A stretch of 51,468 nucleotides of DNA from an uncultured Clostridia bacterium (GTDB taxonomy: Bacteria > Bacillota > Clostridia > Oscillospirales > Ruminococcaceae): positions 1-51,468 of the forward strand of contig CANQHA010000015.1 of assembly GCA_947623585.1 (NCBI GenBank), in the 5' to 3' direction. How positions within the stretch are numbered: the first letter of the stretch is position 1; each line of letters begins with the position of its first letter. This document shows positions 14,815 to 22,169 of the stretch, piece after piece. The notes under the pieces were generated by a model that worked only from the letters and a program-made list of their open reading frames with translations, ran no database searches and was not told the DNA's origin. Made by a program: the position numbers and the translations under genes.

Positions 14815-16413
14815 GTGAAAATTCAGTTTATAGGCGCGACTCATGAGGTCACCGGAAGCTGCACGCTTTTGGAGCTTGACCGAAAATACTATCTTATTGA
14901 CTGCGGAATGGAGCAAGGCAGGGACGTTTTTCAGAATATAGACCTGCCGGTACCGGCTTCCGAGATCGAGGCGGTGTTTCTGACCCACGCGCATATCGAT
15001 CACTCGGGAATGCTGCCGAAGCTGTATAAAGACGGCTTTTGCGGAAAAATTTATGCGACCGACGTGACCTGCGATCTTTGTCAGATAATGCTTCGCGACT
15101 CGGCCGGGATTCAGGAATCTGAGGCGAAATGGCGCACCCGCAAGGCCGAACGCGCAGGGCTTCCGCCGGTCGAACCGATATATGACACAAGCGACGCCGA
15201 GGGGGCTTTGTCGCTTTTCCGCAGATGCGTTTACGGAGAGATCGTCCGCCCCGCCGAGGGGATCGAGCTTCGCTTCACCGACATAGGGCATCTTTTGGGC
15301 TCGGCCTGCATTGAGCTTTGGCTGAGCGAGAACGGAGCTCGCAAAAAAATCGTCTTCAGCGGAGACGTCGGCAACAAGGATCAGCGTATAATCCGCGACC
15401 CTCAGAACGTCGCCGAGACCGATTATTTGGTCATAGAATCCACATACGGCAACCGTCTGCACGAAAAGGCGCGGACGGACGTTGTCTCGGAGCTTGCGGA
15501 AATAATCCAGCGCGCGCTCGATCGCGGCGGAAACGTCGTTATTCCGTCGTTTGCGGTCGGAAGAACTCAGGAGATGCTTTACGCTGTTCGAGAGATCAAG
15601 CAAAAGGGTCTTGTAAAGGGCCACGACGGTTTTTCCGTCTATGTTGACAGCCCTCTTGCCGCCGAGGCGACCTCGATTTTCATGCAGTGCAACCCCGTCT
15701 GCTTTGACGACGAGACCCTTGCGATAATAAAACAGGGCGTGAACCCGATCTGGTTCGACGGCATACGCATGACGCTCACCTCGGAGGAATCGAAGCAGAT
15801 AAACTTCGACCCAACGCCGAAGGTAATAATCTCGGCGAGCGGAATGTGCGAGGCGGGAAGGATCCGCCACCATTTAAAGCACAACCTCTGGCGCGAAAAC
15901 AGCGTGATACTCTTTGTCGGCTATCAGGCCGAAGGCTCGCTTGGACGTAGGCTTTTGAACGGCGAGAAAAACGTTTCGATCTTCGGCGAGGATATAACCG
16001 TTCGGGCCGAGATATGCTCGCTGCACGGCACAAGCGGTCATGCCGACCGCGACGGGCTTTTGTCATGGCTCGAGGGATTTTCGGACAAGCCCGAGCTGAT
16101 TTTTGTCAATCACGGCGACGACGTTTCCTGCGAGGCTTTCAAAGAGTTTCTTTGCAAAAAGGGCTACCGCGCCGAGGCGCCTTACAGCGGAGCGGAATTT
16201 GACCTTGCCTCGGGCAGAATGACAGCCTATGCCGAGGGTCGCGCCGTCGGCCGCTCAAAGGGCGGCGCCCGTGCCGATTCGATTTACAGCGAGCTGGTCT
16301 CGGCTGCAGAAAAGCTGCTCGCCCTCGCAAAAACCCGCAAGGGCAGAGCAAACAAGGACAACGCCAAGCTGACCTCGCAGATAAAAGAGCTTTGCAATAA
16401 GTGGAGGGAGTGA
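14815..16413 (+). CDS. MBL-fold / beta-CASP RNA metallo-hydrolase
   Basis: 532 residues. The start is the GTG at 14815, 6 nt after GGAGGTG; the ATG two bases earlier runs straight into TGA. The metallo-beta-lactamase motif HxHxDH is THAHIDHSG (H58, H60, D62, H63). Further metal ligands sit in DIGHLLGSA and in FSGDVGNKD. Beta-CASP motifs follow: ESTYGNRLHE (motif A region), SASGMCEAGRIRHH, and a final GTSGHADRDG histidine. This layout is that of COG1236 (YSH1-like) exonucleases/endonucleases acting on RNA. The RNase J C-terminal domain is absent. Substrate here is unknown. Confidence 0.9.
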   Translation: MKIQFIGATHEVTGSCTLLELDRKYYLIDCGMEQGRDVFQNIDLPVPASEIEAVFLTHAHIDHSGMLPKLYKDGFCGKIYATDVTCDLCQIMLRDSAGIQESEAKWRTRKAERAGLPPVEPIYDTSDAEGALSLFRRCVYGEIVRPAEGIELRFTDIGHLLGSACIELWLSENGARKKIVFSGDVGNKDQRIIRDPQNVAETDYLVIESTYGNRLHEKARTDVVSELAEIIQRALDRGGNVVIPSFAVGRTQEMLYAVREIKQKGLVKGHDGFSVYVDSPLAAEATSIFMQCNPVCFDDETLAIIKQGVNPIWFDGIRMTLTSEESKQINFDPTPKVIISASGMCEAGRIRHHLKHNLWRENSVILFVGYQAEGSLGRRLLNGEKNVSIFGEDITVRAEICSLHGTSGHADRDGLLSWLEGFSDKPELIFVNHGDDVSCEAFKEFLCKKGYRAEAPYSGAEFDLASGRMTAYAEGRAVGRSKGGARADSIYSELVSAAEKLLALAKTRKGRANKDNAKLTSQIKELCNKWRE

Positions 16414-16469
16414 AGCCCTGCGCAAAAATAATTTCCAAATAGAACAACCATTTATAGGAGGTAAAAACA

Positions 16470-16730
16470 ATGGCACGGCTAACAAAAGAAGTGCGAAAAA
16501 GGCTTCTTGAGCAAAACGATGGGTTTACAAGAAGCACGCACTATAAAGATCGCAATTTTCAAGAGCAACGAATTTACAAAATCTCCGGCGGACAGTTGCA
16601 TATAAAATCCACCGGCAAAACTTCGTGGGCTGACAGCAGATTTGACGATGAGTATACTGCAAGAGACGAAGAGGTACACAGGTTCCTTTATAAATATTTA
16701 GACGAGCTGAATAAGGACGGCATTGACTAA
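16470..16730 (+). CDS. Small conserved-looking protein of unknown function
   Basis: 86 residues, ATG 7 nt after AGGAGGT, a very good ribosome binding site. It is basic at the N-terminus (MARLTKEVRKRLLEQND) and acidic at the C-terminus (FLYKYLDELNKDGID), with a central GKTSWADSRFDDEY phrase. No membrane segment. Base composition is more AT-rich than the neighbours (acaaga-type codons, AAA/GAA preference), which may point to transfer. An intrinsic terminator follows at 16743-16770. I recall similar short proteins in other gut Clostridia but know no function. Confidence 0.75.
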   Translation: MARLTKEVRKRLLEQNDGFTRSTHYKDRNFQEQRIYKISGGQLHIKSTGKTSWADSRFDDEYTARDEEVHRFLYKYLDELNKDGID

Positions 16731-16742
16731 ATATATAATTTT

Positions 16743-16770
16743 AACCGCCGGGGACTCCGGCGGTTTTTCT
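16743..16770 (+). terminator. Terminator after the 86-residue protein gene
   Basis: AACCGCCGG pairs with CCGGCGGTT, followed by TTTCTT. Confidence 0.85.
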
Positions 16771-16861
16771 TATAATTGCGCAACTTATACCAAGGCGTCG
16801 CCGATACAGAGCAAAAAAGATAACTGCCTCGGCGACTTAGCCAAACTTTTCATTGCAAAAA

Positions 16862-16984
16862 CAGGGGCCCCGAAAATGCGAAGCATTTTTGGGGAAAAGG
16901 CGGAGCAGCGGAATGAGTGAAGCGGCGATTTCAAATGCGGAGCATGAAGAAAGCGCCGCAAGCGATATGCAGCTTGCGACGCCG
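16862..16984 (-). repeat. tRNA-trailer repeat, tRNA-Ser copy
   Basis: Starting at the base after the encoded CCA and reading leftward, the sequence CGGCGTCGCAAGCT... matches 34440-34561, which follows tRNA-Leu, over about 122 bp. It holds a GCG-CGCAAGC/GCTTGCG-CGC hairpin followed by TTTCTT, likely the terminator, and a second hairpin CCCC-AAAATGC/GCATTTT-GGGG (16868-16894) whose stem covaries with the Leu copy. Confidence 0.85.
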
Positions 16985-17072
16985 TGGCGGAGAGGAAGGG
17001 ATTCGAACCCTTGTGCCTTTTGGGCAAACGGTTTTCAAGACCGCCTCGTTATGACCGCTTCGATACCTCTCC
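16985..17072 (-). tRNA. tRNA-Ser (anticodon TGA)
   Basis: Minus strand, class II tRNA with a long variable arm: acceptor GGAGAGG/CCTCTCC, anticodon arm GGCGGTCTTGAAAACCG with anticodon TGA, T arm AAGGG-TTCGAAT-CCCTT, discriminator G and encoded CCA (16985-16987). Confidence 0.94.
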
Positions 17073-17099
17073 GTAGCCCGAAAAGGGCTTGCAAAGGTT

Positions 17100-17128
17100 A
17101 TAATATCACATCGCCGCAGGGTTGTCAA
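17100..17128 (-). promoter_or_regulatory. Promoter of tRNA-Ser
   Basis: Leftward TTGACA (17123-17128), 17-bp spacer, TATTAT (17100-17105). The -35 box sits immediately outside the stop of the DUF2508 gene. Confidence 0.82.
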
Positions 17129-17135
17129 GCGAAAT

Positions 17136-17339
17136 TTACTTTGTCGAGCGGAGCTGCTTCATCAAAAAGCTGTATTTTGCACGAAGCGAGCAGCGCAGAT
17201 ATATCAGCGACTCGATGAGGTCGGGATCGACGGCTTCGTTGAAATCGGAATCGGCGGCGATAAGCTCGTCGGATACCTCTTTCAGCTCCTCGGAGATGCG
17301 CCTTGTGCGTTCAAGGTCTGCGCGGCGGGTCATGCTCAT
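17136..17339 (-). CDS. DUF2508 (YaaL-like) small protein
   Basis: 67 residues from the ATG at 17339, 7 nt after AAGGAG. It is a helical, charged protein whose core (DFNEAVDPDLIESLIYLRC followed by AKYSFLMKQL) matches the DUF2508 pattern of 'NF..vtDPeLid..Iy.i.a...rY..Ll'. In other Firmicutes the family lies near recR or dnaX; here the neighbour is tRNA-Ser, in the same direction. Function unknown. A Met two codons further in is an alternative start but is spaced too far from the ribosome site. Confidence 0.75.
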   Translation of the reverse strand: MSMTRRADLERTRRISEELKEVSDELIAADSDFNEAVDPDLIESLIYLRCSLRAKYSFLMKQLRSTK

Positions 17340-17445
17340 AAAAACACTCCTTAAAAATGGGCTTGCTAAAAATATGCGGGACAACGCTTAGAAATTCCGA
17401 AAGCGCATATAATCTTTATATAAACATAAGAAGGGAGAAGCGGTC

Positions 17446-17658
17446 ATGACTGAGCCGAAACACACAAGCGTGCGCTATTGCCCTCACCTCGGGCACAACG
17501 TTGTTTTAAGAGGAAGGTTTTCCGAAAGCGGTGATTTTTCGTTTGAATGTCTCAATAAGGAGGACTGCGGGTTCAGCGAATCGGGCTGCCGAAACCTGCT
17601 TCTGAGCCCCTGCGCCGGCATAAGCAAAGCCGCCAAAACCGACGCGCGGTGTATGTAG
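17446..17658 (+). CDS. Small cysteine-rich protein, possible metal binder
   Basis: 70 residues; ATG 8-10 nt after AAGGGAG. Six cysteines (C12, C35, C41, C48, C56, C69) and an early CPHLG motif suggest a small zinc- or iron-binding fold. The phrase VRYCPHLGHNVVLRG looks like a treble-clef-type knuckle, but this is only a resemblance. No membrane segment. It is followed by the palindromic repeat region and has no obvious operon partner. Unknown function. Confidence 0.6.
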   Translation: MTEPKHTSVRYCPHLGHNVVLRGRFSESGDFSFECLNKEDCGFSESGCRNLLLSPCAGISKAAKTDARCM

Positions 17659-17757
17659 AGCGCTGTTTTGCGGGTTGGATAAGAGGGGGCGGCGCGCATG
17701 ACAAGCCGTCGGCTTGCGGAGCTTAACGCAACGTTCTGCGGAATTGGGCAGCCGCTT

Positions 17758-17986
17758 AAAAGGTATTCAATCTTTCCATCTCACGATGTAAAGATTTCAT
17801 ACTATTTTGAGCCACCCCACCCCCGCAGGACGTTTGTCGTATAGGAACAAATGAAGAGGCCCCCGCCCCTCGAGGGGCGGGGGCTATCAAAACTTTCCTT
17901 TCGTAGGCAGTAAGGCGGGGGTGGGGTGATGAGCGATAGCATTCGCTAAAATTCCGCCCCGGGGCGGAATTTTGCGAATACCTTTT
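17758..17986. repeat. Nested-palindrome element with AAAAGGTATTC ends, copy 2
   Basis: Ends AAAAGGTATTC (17758) and GAATACCTTTT (to 17986). Middle arms 17813-17826 and 17915-17928 (CACCCCACCCCCGC and its complement). Centre 17859-17884 is a 26-bp palindrome around CTCGAG. The right end hairpin has its own stem, ATTCCGCCCC/GGGGCGGAAT (17951-17970), different from copies 1 and 3 yet self-complementary. Confidence 0.85.
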
Positions 17987-18063
17987 AAACGGTCGGTTCG
18001 GGCTGCGGCAAAGGTAGAGATAAAGCTACAAACGTTTAGGCTGCGTTTGCGGCGGCTGAGCAA

Positions 18064-18296
18064 AAGTAATTCAATCTCTCCTCTTACGCTGGCAACATAA
18101 GCGGGTTTTGCAGCCAATCGAACTTCGCCGCCATGCCGAACCGGCGGCTCGTTCTCTTGGACAAAACCCGCTTCTGTGGAACAACGCCCCGTAGGAGCGT
18201 TGTTCGCATGGAGCGTTAAGTAACATAGCGAACGGGGGTGGGGTGATGAGCGATAGCATCCATATTTTCCGGCGAAGGAAAATATGGATACCTTTT
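18064..18296. repeat. Composite element, internally deleted copy (HP1 + HP2 joined to half a nested palindrome)
   Basis: Starts AAAAGTAATTCAATC, holds HP1 (18099-18173, arms AAGCGGGTTTTG/CAAAACCCGCTT) and HP2 (18178-18210), then jumps to CGGGGGTGGGGTGATGAG (18230-18247) and the end hairpin CCATATTTTCC/GGAAAATATGG, finishing GGATACCTTTT. The central palindrome and left arm are missing. Further HP2 fragments follow to about 18355. Confidence 0.82.
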
Positions 18297-18400
18297 CATC
18301 AGCGCTGTGTCCCCTAACGCTCCATGTGCAGAAAGCCCCGCTCATGCTGCCCTGGGCAGAGGGGCGGCGATGTTTTTCCTCACTATTATGCCACCAGCAC

Positions 18401-18429
18401 TTGACACCCGCGAAAAACGCGGGTATAAT
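18401..18429 (+). promoter_or_regulatory. Promoter of greA-lysS, with palindromic spacer
   Basis: TTGACA 18401-18406 and TATAAT 18424-18429. The 17-bp spacer CCCGCGAAAAACGCGGG is itself a perfect 6-bp inverted repeat around AAAAA. Confidence 0.9.
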
Positions 18430-18466
18430 TAGATATTAACGAAAAACTTATGCGGAGGTAATTTTT

Positions 18467-18943
18467 ATGGCAATAAAGCAGACTACAATGTCAAGAGAAG
18501 GCTTCACCAGACTTCAGGAGGAGCTTGAAAACCTTGTTACGGTGAGAAGAAAAGAAGTAGCAGAAAAGCTCAAAGAAGCGCGTTCTTACGGCGACCTTTC
18601 GGAAAACGCCGAATACGACGAGGCCAAAAACGAGCAGGGAATGCTTGAGGCGCAGATCGCCGACCTCGAGATGATAATTGCAAACGCCATAATCGTCGAT
18701 GACGACAGCCTAAGCCTTGACGAGGTCGGAATCGGCTCGCTCGTTAAGCTGAAGGACTTCGACCTTGACGAGATCATCGAATATCAAATCGTCGGCTCGA
18801 CCGAATCTGACCCCGACAACGGCAAGATCTCGGACGAATCCCCGATCGGCAAGGAATGTCTCAAAAAGCGCGTCGGCGACGTTTTTGAGGTCGAAACTCC
18901 CTCCGGAACGCTCAAATTCGAGGTTTTGGATATAAGCAGATGA
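18467..18943 (+). CDS. greA: Transcription elongation factor GreA
   Basis: 158 residues, the usual GreA length. The N-terminal coiled coil (about residues 1-75) carries the conserved tip SYGDLSENAEYDEAKNEQG with the acidic residues that enter the RNA polymerase secondary channel and trigger transcript cleavage. The C-terminal FKBP-like domain (about 80-158) ends with the expected SPIGKECLKKRVGDVFEVETP. It acts in the cytoplasm to rescue backtracked RNA polymerase. ATG follows GGAGGT by 7 nt; lysS starts 29 nt after the greA stop, and both share the promoter at 18401. Confidence 0.97.
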   Translation: MAIKQTTMSREGFTRLQEELENLVTVRRKEVAEKLKEARSYGDLSENAEYDEAKNEQGMLEAQIADLEMIIANAIIVDDDSLSLDEVGIGSLVKLKDFDLDEIIEYQIVGSTESDPDNGKISDESPIGKECLKKRVGDVFEVETPSGTLKFEVLDISR

Positions 18944-18972
18944 TTTCGCCGCTTAAGGCACAGGAGGAAAAT

Positions 18973-20553
18973 ATGACAGAGGAAATTTTGAACTCTCAGC
19001 CCGAGCAGGAGCTTTCGGGTGAGGAGATCAACGCGCTCAAAAAAATCAGAATGGACAAGCTCGAAGCCCTCAAACAGGAGGGCAAGAACCCCTTTCTGAT
19101 AACAAAATACGATTGGAATATCTTAAACTCCGACCTCAAGGCCTATTATGCCGAGGAGGAGAAAAAGGTCATAGATTCGGCGGGCGGCGACGAAGAAGCG
19201 ATCGCCTCGGGAATTGAGAAGATAAAAGAGAAAAAATGGCGCGTCGCCGGAAGAATACTCTCTCGCAGAGACATGGGAAAGGCCAACTTCATCGACGTGC
19301 AGGATTCCACCGAGAGAATGCAGGTATATGTCCGCTCAAACGACGTGGGCGACGAGACCTTTGCCGACTTCAAAAAGTGGGATATCGGCGATATCGTCGG
19401 CATTGAGGGCTTTGTTTTCAGAACCCGTAGGGGTGAAATTTCCCTCCACGCAACCGATATCACTCTGCTTTCAAAGTCGCTGCTGCCGCTGCCCGAGAAG
19501 TGGCACGGCCTTAAAGACCGCGACCAGCGCTACCGTCAGCGCTATGTCGATCTCATCGTCAACCCCGACGTCAGAAAGACTTTCATCACCCGCTCAAAGA
19601 TAATAAGCTCGATTCGCCGCTATCTCGATTCTCAGGGCTTTATCGAGGTCGAGACGCCGATGCTCGTTTCAAACGCAGGCGGCGCCGCGGCAAGGCCCTT
19701 TGTCACCCACTTTAACGCGCTGAGCGAAGATTTTAAGATGAGAATTTCCCTCGAGCTTTATTTAAAGAGGCTTATCGTCGGCGGAATAGACAGGGTGTAT
19801 GAAATCGGCAGAGTTTTCCGCAACGAGGGACTCGACACCCGCCATAACCCCGAATTTACGCTTATGGAGCTTTATCAGGCTTATACCGACTACCACGGAA
19901 TGATGGATCTGACCGAAAACCTCTATCGCCATGTCGCAAACGAGGTCCTCGGAACGACGCAGGTGCCTTGCGGAGACGTTATCATCGACCTCGGCAAGCC
20001 TTTTGAAAGAATTTCTATGGTCGACGCGGTCAAAAAATATGCCGGGATCGACTGGAACGAGGTCAAGACCGACGCGGAAGCATATAAAATCGCCGACGAG
20101 CGCCATATCGAATACGACCGGGCGCGGCACAAGAAGGGCGACATTCTCAACCTTTTGTTTGAGGAATATGTTGAGGAGCACCTTGTTCAGCCGACGTTTA
20201 TAACCGATCATCCGGTAGAGATAAGCCCGCTGACAAAGCGCAAGCCCGATAACCCCGACTATGTTGAGCGGTTCGAGATGTATATAAACTGCGGCGAGAT
20301 GTGCAACGCTTACAGCGAGCTTAACGACCCTATCGATCAGCGCGAGCGCTTTATGCGGCAGGAGGAGCTTTTGAAGCTCGGCGACGAGGAGGCAAACTCT
20401 ATCGACGAGGACTTTATGCGCGCCCTCGAGATCGGAATGCCCCCGACGGGCGGCATCGGTTTCGGAATAGACCGAATGATAATGCTGATGACGAATTCAA
20501 GCGCTATAAGAGACGTGCTGCTGTTCCCGACGATGAAATCTCTTGAAAAGTGA
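18973..20553 (+). CDS. lysS: Lysyl-tRNA synthetase, class II
   Basis: 526 residues from the ATG at 18973, 5 nt after AGGAGG; the frame is open further back into the greA end but has no site there. An N-terminal OB-fold anticodon-binding domain (about 75-190, including RVAGRILSRRDMGKANFIDV) precedes the class II catalytic core. Motif 2 is RVFRNEGLDTRHNPEFT and motif 3 is GIGFGIDRMIMLM. It charges tRNA-Lys with lysine using ATP. The N-terminus has about 60 extra residues compared with the shortest bacterial LysS. The greA-lysS order is common in Firmicutes. A tRNA-Lys gene lies 2.4 kb downstream in the same direction. Confidence 0.97.
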   Translation: MTEEILNSQPEQELSGEEINALKKIRMDKLEALKQEGKNPFLITKYDWNILNSDLKAYYAEEEKKVIDSAGGDEEAIASGIEKIKEKKWRVAGRILSRRDMGKANFIDVQDSTERMQVYVRSNDVGDETFADFKKWDIGDIVGIEGFVFRTRRGEISLHATDITLLSKSLLPLPEKWHGLKDRDQRYRQRYVDLIVNPDVRKTFITRSKIISSIRRYLDSQGFIEVETPMLVSNAGGAAARPFVTHFNALSEDFKMRISLELYLKRLIVGGIDRVYEIGRVFRNEGLDTRHNPEFTLMELYQAYTDYHGMMDLTENLYRHVANEVLGTTQVPCGDVIIDLGKPFERISMVDAVKKYAGIDWNEVKTDAEAYKIADERHIEYDRARHKKGDILNLLFEEYVEEHLVQPTFITDHPVEISPLTKRKPDNPDYVERFEMYINCGEMCNAYSELNDPIDQRERFMRQEELLKLGDEEANSIDEDFMRALEIGMPPTGGIGFGIDRMIMLMTNSSAIRDVLLFPTMKSLEK

Positions 20554-20559
20554 ACCGAA

Positions 20560-20597
20560 AAATTCCCCTCACCGAAAGCGGGCGAGGGGATTTTTTT
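20560..20597 (+). terminator. Terminator after lysS
   Basis: AATTCCCCTC pairs with GAGGGGATTT around an inner CCG/CGG stem, followed by TTTTTTT. Confidence 0.88.
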
Positions 20598-21057
20598 GCG
20601 TCGGGATTTTGGGCGCGGTCATCTTTTTCTTCTGCCCGAGGCTATCTCGGGGCATGAGCAGCCGAAGCCGGAGCGGTACCATATCCTTTATCTCACAACC
20701 GACGGAGCCGACACTCTCACCGTTGACAACGTTGCTGGCAGAATCGCCGTCGCAAATGACAAGTCGCCCGAGACTTACGACGTTGTTATACCGATAAAGA
20801 CCTCGGACGGAAGCGAGTTTGACTTTGCAGGCAAAGAGTTTGAGATCTCGGTAGATAACCAAGCGCCCGAAAAGGTGACCTGCGAGGCCGACGGTATCCA
20901 CATGAGCGTTTCAAAGGGCGCTCACACCTTCTATCTCACCGAATCGGTCGACGCTGTGCCGGTTTACACCAACAACTACTCCGGCTCGGGAACCGTCACC
21001 ACTGCGGACGGTTATTACCACCTCTACTTCACGGTTGACCCCGCCGAGATAGGATAA
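20596..21057 (+). pseudogene. Remnant of a secreted beta-rich protein, probably frameshifted or 5'-truncated
   Basis: 153 codons are open, and codon use and composition (YHILYLTTDGADTLTVDNV..., SKGAHTFYLTESVDAVPVYTNNY) look truly coding from about 20660 to the stop. No ribosome binding site precedes any Met near the start. In another frame, 20599-20650 would encode a hydrophobic stretch GFFCVGILGAVIFFFC like a signal peptide, which suggests that a single frameshift separates signal and mature part. The gene begins on top of the lysS terminator with no promoter. It could instead be an intact gene with a start I cannot see. Family not recognised. Confidence 0.5.
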
Positions 21058-21100
21058 TTCGCGCAAAATCCCCCCTCACGCAAATTTTGTAAAAAAATAC

Positions 21101-21129
21101 TTGACAAAACTGCGGGGGGGGGGTATAAT
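21101..21129 (+). promoter_or_regulatory. Consensus promoter with a G10 tract in the spacer
   Basis: TTGACA 21101-21106, TATAAT 21124-21129, spacer exactly 17 bp, of which 21114-21123 is an unbroken run of ten G. Slippage of one or two G would move the spacer away from 17 bp and change promoter strength, the mechanism known for Neisseria porA. Confidence 0.75.
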
Positions 21130-21135
21130 ATTAGC

Positions 21136-21212
21136 GTGAAAGAAAAAATCTTCACTCTCATTTCCTAAAAAAGGCGGAGCTTCGGGGGTTGACCCAAGGC
21201 TCCGTCTTTGTT
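21136..21212 (+). ncRNA. Candidate short RNA (about 75 nt) from the G10 promoter
   Basis: The promoter reads into a stretch with a GTGAA/TTCAC hairpin (about 21136-21155) and then a strong terminator hairpin at 21173-21206. No credible reading frame is present: GTG at 21136 gives ten codons and no ribosome binding site. The transcript would thus be a small RNA. It does not resemble 6S, SRP RNA or tmRNA. Existence is inferred from promoter and terminator only. Confidence 0.45.
21173..21206. terminator. Bidirectional terminator
   Basis: GGCGGAGC pairs with GCTCCGTC with an inner GGG/CCC stem. The plus strand has TTTGTTATTT after it; the minus strand has TTTTTT after it, ending the ECF S component transcript. 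Confidence 0.8.
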
Positions 21213-21221
21213 ATTTAAGGC

Positions 21222-21812
21222 TCACGCCTTGCTTGCGCGGATATTTCTTGCGATGTCCACGATCCTGACGATAGCGGTGCTCAGAAGAATGTTTATCGGG
21301 GTCTCGACGAGGAAGTTAAGCCCGGTCAGACCGAAGAACAGATAGAGCACGATGCTTTCATAGCCGGCGCCGGCCGCCCATTCGCGGATCGTGCCGAAGA
21401 AGAAGACCGCGCAGCCCAAAAGGAAGATAGCTTTGTTGACGAGCTGCGCCGCAAGCGCTGCGGCTATCGCGGCGAGCCATGCGTTTTTCTTTTCGAGCAG
21501 GCGATATACGACTGCGGCCGCAACGCCCGCCAAAGTGCCCTTCAAAATTACGGTGACCACCGTTCCGAAAGCGTTTATCGTCATGAACGCCGCCGAGTCG
21601 GTGAACAGGACCACGACGCTGAACACAAATCCGAGCCACGCGCCGGCTTTCCAGCCGTAGAGCGCCGCGCCGACGACTATCGGAACGATCACGAGGGCTA
21701 CGCTGAACTGACCGAGCCTGATGCCGATAGCCATCGCCTGCATAACGACGACTATCGCCGTTAAAATTCCCATGACCGTTAAAAATCTTGTTTTTTCGCT
21801 TGTTTTTGACAT
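21222..21812 (-). CDS. ECF transporter S component (substrate-specific membrane subunit)
   Basis: 196 residues from the ATG at 21812, 7 nt after GGGAGGAG; the longer upstream frame is basic and has no site. It has about six membrane helices and the alternating pattern of energy-coupling-factor S components, with the N-terminal AxxxA-like helix (TRFLTVMGILTAIVVVMQA) that docks on EcfT, and LGQFSVALVIVPIVVGAALYG. It binds a vitamin or metal and works with shared EcfA/A'/T subunits, which are not in this window. The substrate cannot be told from sequence; no known riboswitch motif was recognised in its 120-nt leader. Confidence 0.85.
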   Translation of the reverse strand: MSKTSEKTRFLTVMGILTAIVVVMQAMAIGIRLGQFSVALVIVPIVVGAALYGWKAGAWLGFVFSVVVLFTDSAAFMTINAFGTVVTVILKGTLAGVAAAVVYRLLEKKNAWLAAIAAALAAQLVNKAIFLLGCAVFFFGTIREWAAGAGYESIVLYLFFGLTGLNFLVETPINILLSTAIVRIVDIARNIRASKA

Positions 21813-21937
21813 GAATATTCTCCTCCCGTTATATCGGCGCCGCGAGGCGCCTTTTGCGAATCGCTTCCGCCCTTTTCGGTAAAAAAACCGCCGGGCGAAA
21901 TTATTTTGCAAAGCCTCCTCTTGATTTGCTATTCGCT

Positions 21938-21966
21938 ATTATAATACCCTCTTAGCGGGGAATCAA
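21938..21966 (-). promoter_or_regulatory. Promoter of the ECF S component gene
   Basis: Leftward TTGATT (21961-21966), 17-bp spacer, TATAAT (21938-21943). The leader between promoter and start codon is about 120 nt and contains a CGCCC..GGGCG hairpin (21864-21899), large enough for a regulatory RNA that I cannot name. Confidence 0.8.
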
Positions 21967-22002
21967 GAGGGGAAAGGCAAATTCGTAGCCATACACAATT
22001 TT

Positions 22003-22029
22003 TGCACAAAACGGGGTATGTTTTGTGTA
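22003..22029. repeat. Inverted repeat TGCACAAAAC/GTTTTGTGTA
   Basis: Arms of 10 bp (9 matching) around GGGGTAT, in the AT-rich spacer between two minus-strand genes. No T-run beside it, so it may be a protein-binding site. No other feature is seen in 21970-22080. Confidence 0.4.
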
Positions 22030-22086
22030 CTTTTCAGTAATGATTATACATTATTTTTTATTTTTATGCATTCTTGAGAATAAAAA

Positions 22087-22113
22087 TGCGCCCGAGAGGG
22101 TCGCCCTCGGGTG
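22087..22113 (-). terminator. Terminator of the acidic lipoprotein gene
   Basis: On the minus strand GCACCCGAGGG pairs with CCCTCTCGGGCGC, followed by ATTTTTATT. Confidence 0.85.
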
Positions 22114-22169
22114 CAAAACACTTTCAGATACGCCGTTTATGAGGCTTTTTGTCAATATACGGCGATTTT

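Noticed and set aside
21813-21937. Riboswitch (THF, preQ1, TPP or FMN) in the ECF S component leader
   Set aside because: A long structured leader is present, but none of the conserved cores of those classes could be recognised by eye.
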